DNA of 37,263 bases, from NCBI GenBank assembly GCA_946413245.1, contig CAMKJS010000025.1, positions 1 through 37,263 of the forward strand. The letters are read 5' to 3'. The translations under genes and the position numbers were made by a program. Positions 25,854 to 33,481 of this stretch are shown here, one piece after another. Under the pieces are notes generated by a model. It was given only the letters and a program-made list of their open reading frames with translations, was not told where the DNA came from and made no database searches. Source of the stretch: an uncultured Clostridia bacterium. GTDB lineage: Bacteria; Bacillota; Clostridia; Christensenellales; Aristaeellaceae. Position 1 is the stretch's first letter. Every line of letters starts with the position of its first letter.

Positions 25854-26891
25854 TCAGAAACACCGCTGTTTTCTCTCTTTTTTACACTGCTCAATTTTCC
25901 CGCAGCGATAGCACAGCTCATTGTCACAAATCCCGTCGTTTCTGAAACAGGACAGGATGTTATTCACCGTCGTTTCAGCAATATTGTTCAGCGCCTCTTC
26001 CGTCAGAAACGCCTGATGCGACGTGACGATGACATTGGGCATGGAGATGAGGCGGGAGAGCAAATCGTCATTCAGGATGTGACCGGACCGGTCCTCAAAG
26101 AAGATGTCCGCTTCTTCCTCATACACATCCAGGCAGGCCGCGCCGACCTTCCGGGCCTTAATCCCCTCCAGCAGCGCCTCCGCGTCGATCAGCCCGCCCC
26201 GGGAAGTGTTGACGATGACGACGCCTTTTTTCATCTTCGCGATCGCCTCGGCGCCGATCATATGGCGTGTTTCCTCCGTCAGGGGGCAGTGCAGGGAGAT
26301 GATGTCGCTCCGCTCAAAAAGCTCATCCAGTGTTACATACTGAATACCACTCCCCTCGGTGGGAAACAGATCGTATGCGACGACGTTCATCCCGAACCCC
26401 CGGCAGATATCGATGAAGATTCTGCCGATTTTGCCGGTGCCGATTACACCGACAGTTTTGCCGTGAAAGTCAAAACCGGTGAGGCCGTTCAGGGAGAAGT
26501 TGAATTCTCTGGTGCGATTGTAGGCCTTGTGGATACGCCGGACAGAAGTGAGAAGCATGGCAATCGCGTGCTCCGCGACAGCATAGGGCGAATAGGCCGG
26601 AACATGAACCACGTGGACCTTCCCGAACGCGGCCTGCACATCCACATTGTTATATCCGGCGGAGCGAAGCGCAATCATTCTGACGCCGTACTGATGCAGC
26701 CGGTCGATCACCGCCGCGTTCACCGTGTCGTTCACAAAAACGCATACGGCGTCGCATCCTCTGGCCAGATCCACGGTGTCCTCGTTCAGCTTTGTTTCCA
26801 GAAAGCGGAACTGAATGCCGTGCTGATTTCCATAGTATTCAAAGGACGGCTTGTCGTATTCCTTTGCGTCGTAAAATGCTGTTTTGATCAT
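25854..26891 (-). CDS. D-2-hydroxyacid dehydrogenase, D-lactate dehydrogenase type, 345 aa
   Basis: NADH-linked reduction of a 2-oxoacid, most likely pyruvate to D-lactate. The dinucleotide motif is 'VGVIGTGKIGRIF'; the catalytic triad is Arg in 'VNTSRGGLID', Glu in 'LDVYEEE' and His in 'TSHQAFLT'. The 'RSAGYNNVD' and 'YSPYAVAEHAIAML' segments place it with the LdhA group. The C-terminus ends in a Cys-rich tail, 'CDNELCYRCGKIEQC...RCF', with a CxxC pair; its role is unknown. The start at ATG 26891 follows GGGAGG with 8-base spacing. The 145-base gap from the TetR stop has no evident terminator. Confidence 0.93.
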   Translation of the reverse strand: MIKTAFYDAKEYDKPSFEYYGNQHGIQFRFLETKLNEDTVDLARGCDAVCVFVNDTVNAAVIDRLHQYGVRMIALRSAGYNNVDVQAAFGKVHVVHVPAYSPYAVAEHAIAMLLTSVRRIHKAYNRTREFNFSLNGLTGFDFHGKTVGVIGTGKIGRIFIDICRGFGMNVVAYDLFPTEGSGIQYVTLDELFERSDIISLHCPLTEETRHMIGAEAIAKMKKGVVIVNTSRGGLIDAEALLEGIKARKVGAACLDVYEEEADIFFEDRSGHILNDDLLSRLISMPNVIVTSHQAFLTEEALNNIAETTVNNILSCFRNDGICDNELCYRCGKIEQCKKERKQRCF

Positions 26892-27036
26892 CTTTCTGAC
26901 CTCCCTCATTTTTTTCTTACTGTCGGTGAAACGGTTTGCCGGGGATCTTTTGGCCCTTGCTGTTCTTCGTAGGGTTCCCCCGCGTCAGCGCTTACAGAAA
27001 GCGGCGATTTCCTTTAGTCTATGGCAGTTGCGCTTC

Positions 27037-27627
27037 TCATACTCCGTATGTACTGATAAAATGCCGCGCGAAAGTTTCGATCCGGGTCAGCGCGTCGTCC
27101 GTTTTCTCCGGTTCCCGGTCGCACAGATGGATCAGCGCGGAGACAGGAGCCGTATAGGAGAAGGCAAGCAGCCCGGGATCGTCCCGGCGCAGCAGTCCCT
27201 TCTCCATCATCCCGGAAAAAACATGGGTAAACATCTCTGTGAGACCGGTGAGAAAATGCTTCGTGGCCAGCTTCTTTGCCCTTTCGTCCCTGAACTGCTC
27301 AATGGTGAGCAGTTTCCGCGTCATCACGACGGTTTCGTCATGAATGGTAAAATTCACCATTCGCATCGTCATTGCAAGCAGTTCTTCCGGTGATTCCGGA
27401 ACGGGGGGCAGATGCGCCGGGGAACCGAAGCGATCCTCATAGTAAACAATCAGCCTGTCCAGCAGGGTGTTCCAGATTTCTTCCTTGCTTTCAAAATGGC
27501 GGTACATCGCTGATTTGACAAGCCCCAGGGATACCATGATTTCCTGAATGTTTGTCCTCTCATACCCGTTCTGCGAAAACAGCTCCAGGGCTTTTGACAG
27601 AATTCTCTCTTTCGTGTCCTTCGCCAT
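27037..27627 (-). CDS. TetR-family regulator, 196 aa
   Basis: Residues 1-50 are a TetR DNA-binding domain: 'TKERILSKALELFSQNGYERTNIQEIMVSLGLVKSAMYRHFESKEE' (split), with the usual 'YRHFxSKEE'. The rest is an all-helical ligand and dimer domain with no recognisable effector signature. The start at ATG 27627 follows AAAGGATG; longer readings pass through the promoter and are rejected. A textbook promoter with a palindrome over the start of transcription (27648-27696) suggests it represses itself, and perhaps the dehydrogenase and kinase genes downstream. Confidence 0.94.
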   Translation of the reverse strand: MAKDTKERILSKALELFSQNGYERTNIQEIMVSLGLVKSAMYRHFESKEEIWNTLLDRLIVYYEDRFGSPAHLPPVPESPEELLAMTMRMVNFTIHDETVVMTRKLLTIEQFRDERAKKLATKHFLTGLTEMFTHVFSGMMEKGLLRRDDPGLLAFSYTAPVSALIHLCDREPEKTDDALTRIETFARHFISTYGV

Positions 27628-27647
27628 GCAATCATCCTTTCCGAAAC

Positions 27648-27663
27648 GTGACCATTGGGTCAC
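27648..27663. promoter_or_regulatory. probable TetR self-operator
   Basis: GTGACC-ATTG-GGTCAC, a perfect 6-bp palindrome covering the predicted RNA start of the tetR promoter. Size and place fit a TetR dimer site. Confidence 0.65.
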
Positions 27664-27667
27664 AACC

Positions 27668-27696
27668 ATTATAGTGAGCGGATGATTGCATGTCAA
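27668..27696 (-). promoter_or_regulatory. tetR promoter
   Basis: Minus strand perfect TTGACA (27691-27696), 17-base spacer, perfect TATAAT (27668-27673). Confidence 0.9.
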
Positions 27697-27719
27697 CAGG
27701 CGGGGGCGGAGGTTTTTTC

Positions 27720-27750
27720 TTGACTTAGAGTACACTTCAGGCTTTACACT
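27720..27750 (+). promoter_or_regulatory. MerR-type promoter, copy 1 (SDR/OYE)
   Basis: TTGACT (27720-27725), a 19-base spacer and TACACT (27745-27750). The over-long spacer with the dyad TAGAGT-A-CACTTCA between the boxes is characteristic of promoters twisted open by MerR-family activators. Almost the same 31 bases recur at 30098-30128. Confidence 0.8.
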
Positions 27751-27837
27751 ACAGGAAATTCAGCGATGTCAGCTGATCTTTCCCGGTATCGCAAAAAACA
27801 TGCAGAAAACCATTCAATCAGGAGGAGGAATGTGAAA

Positions 27838-28554
27838 ATGAGCCAGACAGTATTGATTACCGGTACCGGCAGGCCTTATGCCCTGGGATTTAACCTGGTC
27901 AGACGCTACCTGGAAAACGGCGACTGTGTTTTTGCCACCGTCCGCCGTCCATCTGAGGCGCTGGAAGCACTGAGAAAAGAGTATTCTGACCGCCTGCATA
28001 TCCTGACCATGGATATTTCTTCCACCGAATCTGTCAGCGCGGCGGCCCGGGAAGCGGGAACGCTGACCTCTCACATCGATCTGATCATCAACAACGCCAC
28101 GACGGCTTCCGCGGACACCATGAAGGAACTGCCGGATTTCGACCTCGATCAGATTGCTCCCGCGGTCAATGTCGGAGCGGTAGGACCGATCCGGGTGCTG
28201 AAGGCATTTCTGCCGCTGCTGAAAAACAGCGAAATGGGGGCGCTTGTCGTAAACATTTCCTCCGAAGCCGGAAGCATCGGAAAATGTTACCGCACGTTCT
28301 ATCTGGATTACGGTACGGAAAAAGCGGCCCTGAATATGCTTACCATGACCATGCACAATTATTTCAAGGACGATCCGAATATAAACATCATCTGCCTTCA
28401 TCCCGGCTGGATGAGAACGAATCCGGGCAATCACGAAGCCCCGCTTGACCCGTACGAGCACGCGGAAACCCTGCGCAACCTGTTTGAAACGAAACGGCAT
28501 GACAAGGACGGCCCTGTGTTTATCACCTACGCGGGGGAAGCCTATCCCTGGTAA
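27838..28554 (+). CDS. short-chain dehydrogenase/reductase, 238 aa
   Basis: A classical-length NAD(P)-dependent oxidoreductase. It has a cofactor loop 'LITGTGRPYALGFNL' (a variant with extra residues against the usual TGxxxGIG), 'TMDISS', 'LIINNATT' (NNA motif), 'VNISSEAGSIG' with catalytic Ser, and 'YLDYGTEKAAL' with the Tyr-x-x-x-Lys pair. After the helix comes 'LHPGWMRT'. The substrate is unknown; the company of an Old Yellow Enzyme and an aldo-keto reductase remnant suggests carbonyl or electrophile reduction. I use ATG 27838, 9 bases after GGAGGAGG; an ATG at 27830 is followed at once by TGA. First gene of the transcript from the MerR-type promoter. Confidence 0.9.
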   Translation: MSQTVLITGTGRPYALGFNLVRRYLENGDCVFATVRRPSEALEALRKEYSDRLHILTMDISSTESVSAAAREAGTLTSHIDLIINNATTASADTMKELPDFDLDQIAPAVNVGAVGPIRVLKAFLPLLKNSEMGALVVNISSEAGSIGKCYRTFYLDYGTEKAALNMLTMTMHNYFKDDPNINIICLHPGWMRTNPGNHEAPLDPYEHAETLRNLFETKRHDKDGPVFITYAGEAYPW

Positions 28555-28581
28555 AAAAAATGTACAGGCGGACGAAAAACA

Positions 28582-29916
28582 GTGAAAGACGTCATGAATC
28601 ACGCAAAAACACCTGATGGCCCGGCCATTCGTTCCCCGGAAGCGTTTGCCGGCATGCTCCGGAAGCACGATATGGATTTGCCCGTCGAAGAGAGCATGGC
28701 TGAGCTGAGGAAGCCGCTCAGGATCGGGGGAAAAACGATTCCAAACAGGATCTGCATCCAGCCGCTGGAAGGATACGACAGCCGCAGCGACGGGTCTCCG
28801 TCGGATCTGGTATACAGAAGATACAGGCGCTTTGCCCGCAGCGGAGCGGGGCTCGTCTGGTTCGAGTCGGCAGCCGTGGCTGACGACGGGAAAAGCAATC
28901 CGCGTCAGATGATGCTCACGCCGGGCAGGGTTTCCGACTTCGGTTCCCTTCTCGGGGAAATGGACAGCATTTGTCAGGATCAATTCGGCTTCAGGCAGTA
29001 CAAGGTTCTGCAGCTGACACATTCGGGCCGCGTCTCGAGAGGAACGGACTGGGCGCCGAAACCGCTGGCCGCGAGAGCGCTGGAGACAGATCCGGATGAA
29101 ACTGTTCCGGCGTCAGACGAACGGATTTTCCGCCTGATTGAGGAGACAATCAGCCATGCTGTTATGGCTGAAGAAGCCGGGTTCGACGCGGTTGACATCA
29201 AAGCGTGCCATGGCTATTTCCTGAGCGAAATGCTTTCGGCTTTTGATCGAAAAGGAGAATTCGGCGGAAGCTTTGAGAACAGAACAAAAGCGCTGCTGAA
29301 AATTGTGGATGGAATTCGGGCCAGGGTCGGCGACAGCCTGACGCTTACGGTCAGGCTGAACGCCTATGACAGTGCTCCTTATCCCAAAGGCTGGGGCCTG
29401 AGAGAGGACGGCAACGTTCTGATCCTTGACCTGACAGAGCCGGTGAAACTGTGCGGCATTCTGAGAGACAGGGGAGTCCGGATGATCGACATTTCCGCCT
29501 CCCAGCCGCGGCAGCATCTGTTCGGAACTGCGGACGAGGCGACAGAGCCGTTTGCCGACGCCCGGGATCTGCTCATGGCTGTGAAAGAAATCAAAAAACA
29601 GGTGCCCGGAGTATCGTTTGTCTGCTCAGGACTCAGCCAGTTCCGGCAGTTCGGACCGGCGATCGGTGCGGGAGGAATCCGTGACGGGTGGTTTGATCTT
29701 GCGGGCTTTGGCAGGCAGGCTCTGGCATACCCGGAATTTGCCCGGGAAGCCCTGGCCGGCCGGATTCCCGATTCTGACAGATGCTGCGTCCTGTGCAACA
29801 GCTGCTTCAGACTGATGTATCCGGGGCTGTCAGCCGCCGGCTGTGTCGTGAAAGATCCGGATCCCTATGCTTCTTTCTACCGCAGGAACGTGCCGGGCAA
29901 AGAAAACGGAAAATAA
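28582..29916 (+). CDS. Old Yellow Enzyme-family NADH:flavin oxidoreductase, 444 aa
   Basis: An FMN-dependent TIM barrel reducing activated C=C bonds. Family marks: 'LRIGGKTIPNRICIQPLEGYD' at the barrel entrance, 'VLQLTHSGR' with FMN-contacting Gln/His, 'AGFDAVDIKACHGYFLSEMLS' with the His..., 'GGSFENRTKALL', 'LTVRLNAYD' and 'CSGLSQF'. Four Cys at about 402, 405, 408 and 421 (C-x2-C-x2-C-x12-C) follow the barrel, resembling the [4Fe-4S] site of 2,4-dienoyl-CoA reductases, but the protein ends soon after and lacks their C-terminal flavin domains. An N-terminal extension of about 45 residues precedes the barrel. The start is GTG 28582; ATG 28594 is an alternative. 27 bases after the SDR gene. 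Confidence 0.88.
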   Translation: MKDVMNHAKTPDGPAIRSPEAFAGMLRKHDMDLPVEESMAELRKPLRIGGKTIPNRICIQPLEGYDSRSDGSPSDLVYRRYRRFARSGAGLVWFESAAVADDGKSNPRQMMLTPGRVSDFGSLLGEMDSICQDQFGFRQYKVLQLTHSGRVSRGTDWAPKPLAARALETDPDETVPASDERIFRLIEETISHAVMAEEAGFDAVDIKACHGYFLSEMLSAFDRKGEFGGSFENRTKALLKIVDGIRARVGDSLTLTVRLNAYDSAPYPKGWGLREDGNVLILDLTEPVKLCGILRDRGVRMIDISASQPRQHLFGTADEATEPFADARDLLMAVKEIKKQVPGVSFVCSGLSQFRQFGPAIGAGGIRDGWFDLAGFGRQALAYPEFAREALAGRIPDSDRCCVLCNSCFRLMYPGLSAAGCVVKDPDPYASFYRRNVPGKENGK

Positions 29917-29933
29917 GAACCGGAATGAGATGT

Positions 29934-30098
29934 TTACCCTTTCCGGAATGGATTGGGAATATGATCCGAGACAACTTTCGCGATATCTTCCGAAAACGCG
30001 ATGAATTCCGCTGAATCAAAATCCTGCTGTGAACGGGCAACTTCAAACTCTGTGTTGTCGCAGTGGGTATGGTTGATCCGGATCATATTTGTTCGCAT
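29934..30098 (-). CDS. possible small protein, 54 aa
   Basis: A minus-strand reading frame starting at ATG 30098 (MRTNMIRINH...) and ending ...HIPNPFRKG. I recognise no family. The start codon touches the second MerR-type promoter copy (30098-30130) and has no convincing ribosome site; a second in-frame ATG lies at codon 5. It could be a gene remnant left where the promoter was copied, or a real divergent microprotein. The region 29917-30098 holds nothing else. Confidence 0.3.
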   Translation of the reverse strand: MRTNMIRINHTHCDNTEFEVARSQQDFDSAEFIAFSEDIAKVVSDHIPNPFRKG

Positions 30099-30099
30099 C

Positions 30100-30130
30100 T
30101 TGACTTAGAGTGCACTTCAGGCTTTACAAT
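30100..30130 (+). promoter_or_regulatory. MerR-type promoter, copy 2
   Basis: TTGACT (30100-30105), 19-base spacer with TAGAGTGCACTTCA, TACAAT (30125-30130). Across 30098-30128 it differs from copy 1 at one base only (G for A at the dyad centre). It points into the truncated aldo-keto reductase. Confidence 0.8.
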
Positions 30131-30577
30131 ATCAGAAGCCGCTGGATCAGCTGTTCCCGCTGGCAAAAAAAGAACAACGTGGGGATTATTGCCCGCGTTC
30201 CCCTGGCCAGCGGCCTTCTGACAGGAAGATATACCAAAGACACTGTTTTCGGCGCGCAGGATCACCGCAGCTATAACCGGGACGGGGCCGCGTTTGACAA
30301 AGGGGAAACATTCTCCGGCGTACCGTATGAACTGGGGCTGCAGGCTGTGGAAGAACTGAAGAAAGTCTTTGGTACGGAGAATCTTGCCGCGATCGCGATC
30401 CGCTGGGTGCTGATGTATCCGGAAGTCAGCGTGGTGATTCCCGGCGCCAGCAGGGCCGAACAGGTCAGGAGCAATGTCAAAGCCGCCGAACTGGCCCCGC
30501 TCTCAGAGCAGCAGATGCAGGCAGTGAAAGACATCTATAATCGCTGCCTGAGAGAATCGATTCATCCCCAGTGGTAA
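30127..30577 (+). pseudogene. 5'-truncated, frameshifted aldo-keto reductase
   Basis: The C-terminal 45 percent or so of an aldo/keto reductase (about 150 of the usual 310-330 residues): 'QKPLDQLFPLAKK', then 'NNVGIIARVPLASGLLTGRYT', 'LAAIAIRWVLMYPEVSVVIPGASRAEQV' (split; the conserved 'VIPGAS' NADPH-binding segment) and 'PLSEQQMQAVKDIY'. The N-terminal half with the catalytic Asp/Tyr/Lys/His is absent: homology begins within a few bases of the promoter -10 box. A run of seven A (30165-30171) shifts the frame; six would restore it. No start codon or ribosome site serves the fragment, so I call it a pseudogene made by a deletion joining promoter to mid-gene. Confidence 0.85.
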
Positions 30578-30612
30578 TTTCGCAGATTCCTTTAGGATAA
30601 GGAGGGGACATC

Positions 30613-30636
30613 ATGAACTTCTGCGTTTGGGACTAA
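30613..30636 (+). other. seven-codon reading frame with strong ribosome site
   Basis: ATG-AAC-TTC-TGC-GTT-TGG-GAC-TAA (MNFCVWD) follows AAGGAGGGG at ideal spacing. It is in the 177-base gap between the aldo-keto reductase remnant and the MATE gene. Either a leader peptide acting on the exporter or the start of a gene whose body was deleted. The rest of the gap has a small AGAG-ATGATT-CTCT hairpin and no known riboswitch signature. Confidence 0.4.
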
Positions 30637-30754
30637 TATAAGCCGGAGTAATCGGGCCGGGGGGAGGAAAAACACAGAGATGATTCTCTTCCTGAGGCAC
30701 CACACATAGCCGGCAGGGAAAGGTATTCTCTGACAGCTTGCTTCTGAGAGGTTA

Positions 30755-32104
30755 ATGGCTTTGGTACGGACAAAGGATATGACAGCCGGCAATCCTGTGA
30801 AACTAATCCTGGTTTTCGCGCTTCCGATTCTTGCCGGCAATATGCTTCAGCAATTATACAGTCTGGTTGATTCGCTGATTATCGGGCGGCTTCTTGGCGT
30901 GACCGCACTCACGGCCGTTTCGGCCTCCGGATGGCTGGACTGGGCGATTCTCTCTGTTCCGATGGGGTTGGCACAGGGTTATTCCATTTATGTGGCGCAG
31001 TGTTACGGCGGAAAACGATATGCGGATCTGAAGAGAAGCGTAGCCCAAAGTTATCTGATCTCTGTTATGGCTACGATCTTCCTGGAGATCGTCAGTCAGT
31101 CCCTGCTGCGCCCTGTTCTGATATGGATGAATTCCCCTGATGAAACGATCAGAATGACGGAAAACTATCTCAGGATCATTTACGCCGGCCTTCCAATCGT
31201 AATGTGCGTAAATCTGTTCAGCGGTTTTCTGCATGCGCTGGGTAACAGCAGGGTCCCACTGATCGCATTGATATGCTCCACCACGGTAAATATCGTTCTT
31301 GACTGGTGGTTTGTCGGTTCACTCGGGATGGGAACTAACGGCGGCGCTTACGCGACACTGCTCGCACAGACTGTATCTGCTATGATTTGTTTCAGGGCAG
31401 TACATAAAATTCCGGAACTGAAGCCTGTAAAAACGGATTACCGGCCCGACAGAAAAGTCATACGGATACTGGTACGGCTTGGATTCCCGATCGCCTTTCA
31501 GAATCTGATCATTTCTCTGGGCGGCCTGGTTTTGCAGGGCGTGGTTAATGCGTTTGGCTTTATCTTCATGGCCGGTTATAACGCCGCCGCACGGTTTCAG
31601 GGATTGATCGAGGTTGCGGGTACTGCTTTGGGAAACGCTGCCGGAACGTTTACCGGGCAGAACTTCGGCGCGGGAAAAATGGATCGGGTAAGAGCCGGAT
31701 TGCGGCGTTCAGCGCAGATCGGTTTTTTGCTGGCTGTATCTGTCGGCCTGATCATGGTGCTTTTCGGAAAGCCGCTTTTGTCCCTGTTTATTCGTGAGGA
31801 AGCGGGCCTCTCTGATCAGGTCATGGGTTTCGGCTATGATTTTCTCAGGATTATGGCGGCGGGGCTGCCGATGCTCTATCTGCTGTTTGTCTACCGGACG
31901 ACACTTCAGGGGCTGGGGGATACGGTCGTCCCAATGGTTTCCGGTTTTGTGGAACTGGCGCTCCGTATCGGTTCGGCACTGCTGCTTCCGACGGTGATTG
32001 GGTACTGGGGCGTTTATCTGGCGGAAATTGCCGCCTGGATTGGGGCGGGTGTCTTCCTGATTATAGCGTGTTATCACAGAATATCTGTCGCAGATCACGC
32101 ATAG
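30755..32104 (+). CDS. MATE-family multidrug exporter, 449 aa
   Basis: A cation-coupled exporter with 12 helices in two homologous halves. The opening 'TKDMTAGNPVKLILVFALPILAGNMLQQLYSLVDSLIIGRLLG' (split) and the second-half counterpart 'LVRLGFPIAFQNLIISLGGLVLQGVVNAFG' are standard for the NorM/DinF-like clostridial group. 'AVSASGWLDW', 'GFLHALGNSRVPL' and 'TFTGQNFGAGKMDRV' are further marks. It probably removes toxic organic cations, which would suit a place beside redox genes for electrophiles. The start at ATG 30755 follows GAGAGG at short spacing; the seven-codon frame upstream may affect it. A hairpin at 32159 ends the transcript. Confidence 0.93.
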   Translation: MALVRTKDMTAGNPVKLILVFALPILAGNMLQQLYSLVDSLIIGRLLGVTALTAVSASGWLDWAILSVPMGLAQGYSIYVAQCYGGKRYADLKRSVAQSYLISVMATIFLEIVSQSLLRPVLIWMNSPDETIRMTENYLRIIYAGLPIVMCVNLFSGFLHALGNSRVPLIALICSTTVNIVLDWWFVGSLGMGTNGGAYATLLAQTVSAMICFRAVHKIPELKPVKTDYRPDRKVIRILVRLGFPIAFQNLIISLGGLVLQGVVNAFGFIFMAGYNAAARFQGLIEVAGTALGNAAGTFTGQNFGAGKMDRVRAGLRRSAQIGFLLAVSVGLIMVLFGKPLLSLFIREEAGLSDQVMGFGYDFLRIMAAGLPMLYLLFVYRTTLQGLGDTVVPMVSGFVELALRIGSALLLPTVIGYWGVYLAEIAAWIGAGVFLIIACYHRISVADHA

Positions 32105-32158
32105 AACGATTACGATCCGATTCGATCTCCTGCTTCTGTTCACCGGAAGCACACCCAT

Positions 32159-32187
32159 GGACCCTGTCAAAAGACATGGTCCTTATT
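32159..32187 (+). terminator. probable terminator after the MATE gene
   Basis: GGACCCTGTC (32159-32168) and GACATGGTCC (32173-32182), a 10-bp stem with one mismatch and an AAAA loop, then TTATTT. Confidence 0.6.
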
Positions 32188-32434
32188 TCAGTATACGAAA
32201 CCGGGCGCAAACATTACGCGAAAGAAACATGAAATCATGGCCTTTTCCCTCCGGTTATGATACAATAAAAAAAACGTCTGCTTTCCGCCTGCCGGCAAAA
32301 AGCCGAAAAAGCAGGAGCGGGCTGCGTAATTACGGGCGGCCTGGTACTTCGACATGGACCGGGTGATCGCCGCCGCCATGGAGAAGACGAAGACGCTGAA
32401 ATGAAGCGGAGAAAGGGAAAACAGGTTTCTGATC
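32188..32434. other. non-coding gap with possible gene remnant
   Basis: No intact gene. A leftward terminator-like structure (CTGCTTT and AAAGCAG arms, 32276-32316, with eight A before it) points to no gene now present. At 32333-32404 a GC-rich reading frame, 'RAAWYFDMDRVIAAAMEKTKTLK' then TGA, looks like the tail of a lost coding sequence: an in-frame stop just upstream and no start. Family unknown. Confidence 0.4.
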
Positions 32435-33481
32435 ATGAGTGAAGGTAAACTGCTGACTTGCGTGATCCCCAGCTACAACTCCGCCGCTTATCTGGAGCGT
32501 GCGGTGGATTCCCTGCTGCCTGGCGGGGAGGAAATGGAGATCCTGATCGTCAACGACGGATCCACGGATGAGACGGGGGCCCTTGCCGACCGGCTGGCGG
32601 CGGAGCATCCGACTATTGTGCGGGTACACCATCAGGAGAACGGGGGCCACGGCTCCGCCCTGAATTACGGGATTGCCCATGCGGAGGGCATCTATTTCAA
32701 GGTGGTGGATTCGGACGACCGGCTGATCAAAGAGCACATTCCCGGACTGATGGACCTGCTGCGGGAGCACAGCGGACCGGACAACCGGGCGGACCTTGTT
32801 TACCACGACTATGTGTACGACCGGCCGGAGAAAGAAAGCGCCTTCCGAATCTCCTTTGCGGGAACGGCAAAACCGGGCGTCCTGCATACATGGAATGAGG
32901 GCCGGTTCTTCCTCTGGAGCCAGTTTGTGATCCATTGCCTGATTTACCGGACACAGCTGCTGCGGGATATCGGATACACACTCCCGGAGCATATCTACTA
33001 CGAAGACAACCTGTACGTATACCAGCCAATGGCGCATATCCGGAAGCTGATCTACTACCACGCGCCGCTGTACGGATACTTCCTGGGGCGGGGCGACCAG
33101 TCCGTGAACGAACAGAATATGATGAAACGGCTGGACCAGCTGACAGAGGTTTCCAAAAAGCAGATGACCACCTACCGGCTGGAGGAGCTGAAACAGCTGC
33201 CGAAACAGCAGTACAAATACCTGATCAACAACTGCTGCGGTCAGCTGTTCAACGTCTGCGCGCTGCAGTTCATAGAGGATTCGGAAAGAAGCCACCGGAT
33301 GAACCGGGAGATGTGGGAAACCGTGAGGGCCTTTGACCCGGCCCTGTACAAAAAGCTGCGCCGGCATCCTCTGGGACGGGTATGCTGTCTGCCCGGACGG
33401 GCCGGGGAGCGGCTGCTGGTTTTCTTCTACCGGTACGGACGGAGAATGATCAAAATCGACCGCGCGGTGAGTAAGAAATGA
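32435..33481 (+). CDS. family 2 glycosyltransferase, 348 aa
   Basis: A cytoplasmic or membrane-associated GT-A enzyme that transfers a sugar from a nucleotide donor to a surface polymer or lipid. The N-terminal domain is standard: 'LLTCVIPSYNSAAYLERAVDSLL', 'EILIVNDGSTDET', 'QENGGHGSALNYGIAHAEG', 'VVDSDDRL' (the D-x-D metal site), 'YYEDNLYVYQPM' (the catalytic E-D). The C-terminal 100 residues are basic and amphipathic without clear membrane helices. The start at ATG 32435 has only a weak ribosome site. It overlaps the next gene by 4 bases (ATGA), implying coupled synthesis with the YbhN-like membrane protein. Confidence 0.92.
   Translation: MSEGKLLTCVIPSYNSAAYLERAVDSLLPGGEEMEILIVNDGSTDETGALADRLAAEHPTIVRVHHQENGGHGSALNYGIAHAEGIYFKVVDSDDRLIKEHIPGLMDLLREHSGPDNRADLVYHDYVYDRPEKESAFRISFAGTAKPGVLHTWNEGRFFLWSQFVIHCLIYRTQLLRDIGYTLPEHIYYEDNLYVYQPMAHIRKLIYYHAPLYGYFLGRGDQSVNEQNMMKRLDQLTEVSKKQMTTYRLEELKQLPKQQYKYLINNCCGQLFNVCALQFIEDSERSHRMNREMWETVRAFDPALYKKLRRHPLGRVCCLPGRAGERLLVFFYRYGRRMIKIDRAVSKK

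Noticed and set aside
32157..32366. Small plus-strand frame before the glycosyltransferase
   Set aside because: It runs through a terminator and A-rich tract, has no ribosome site and no family resemblance.
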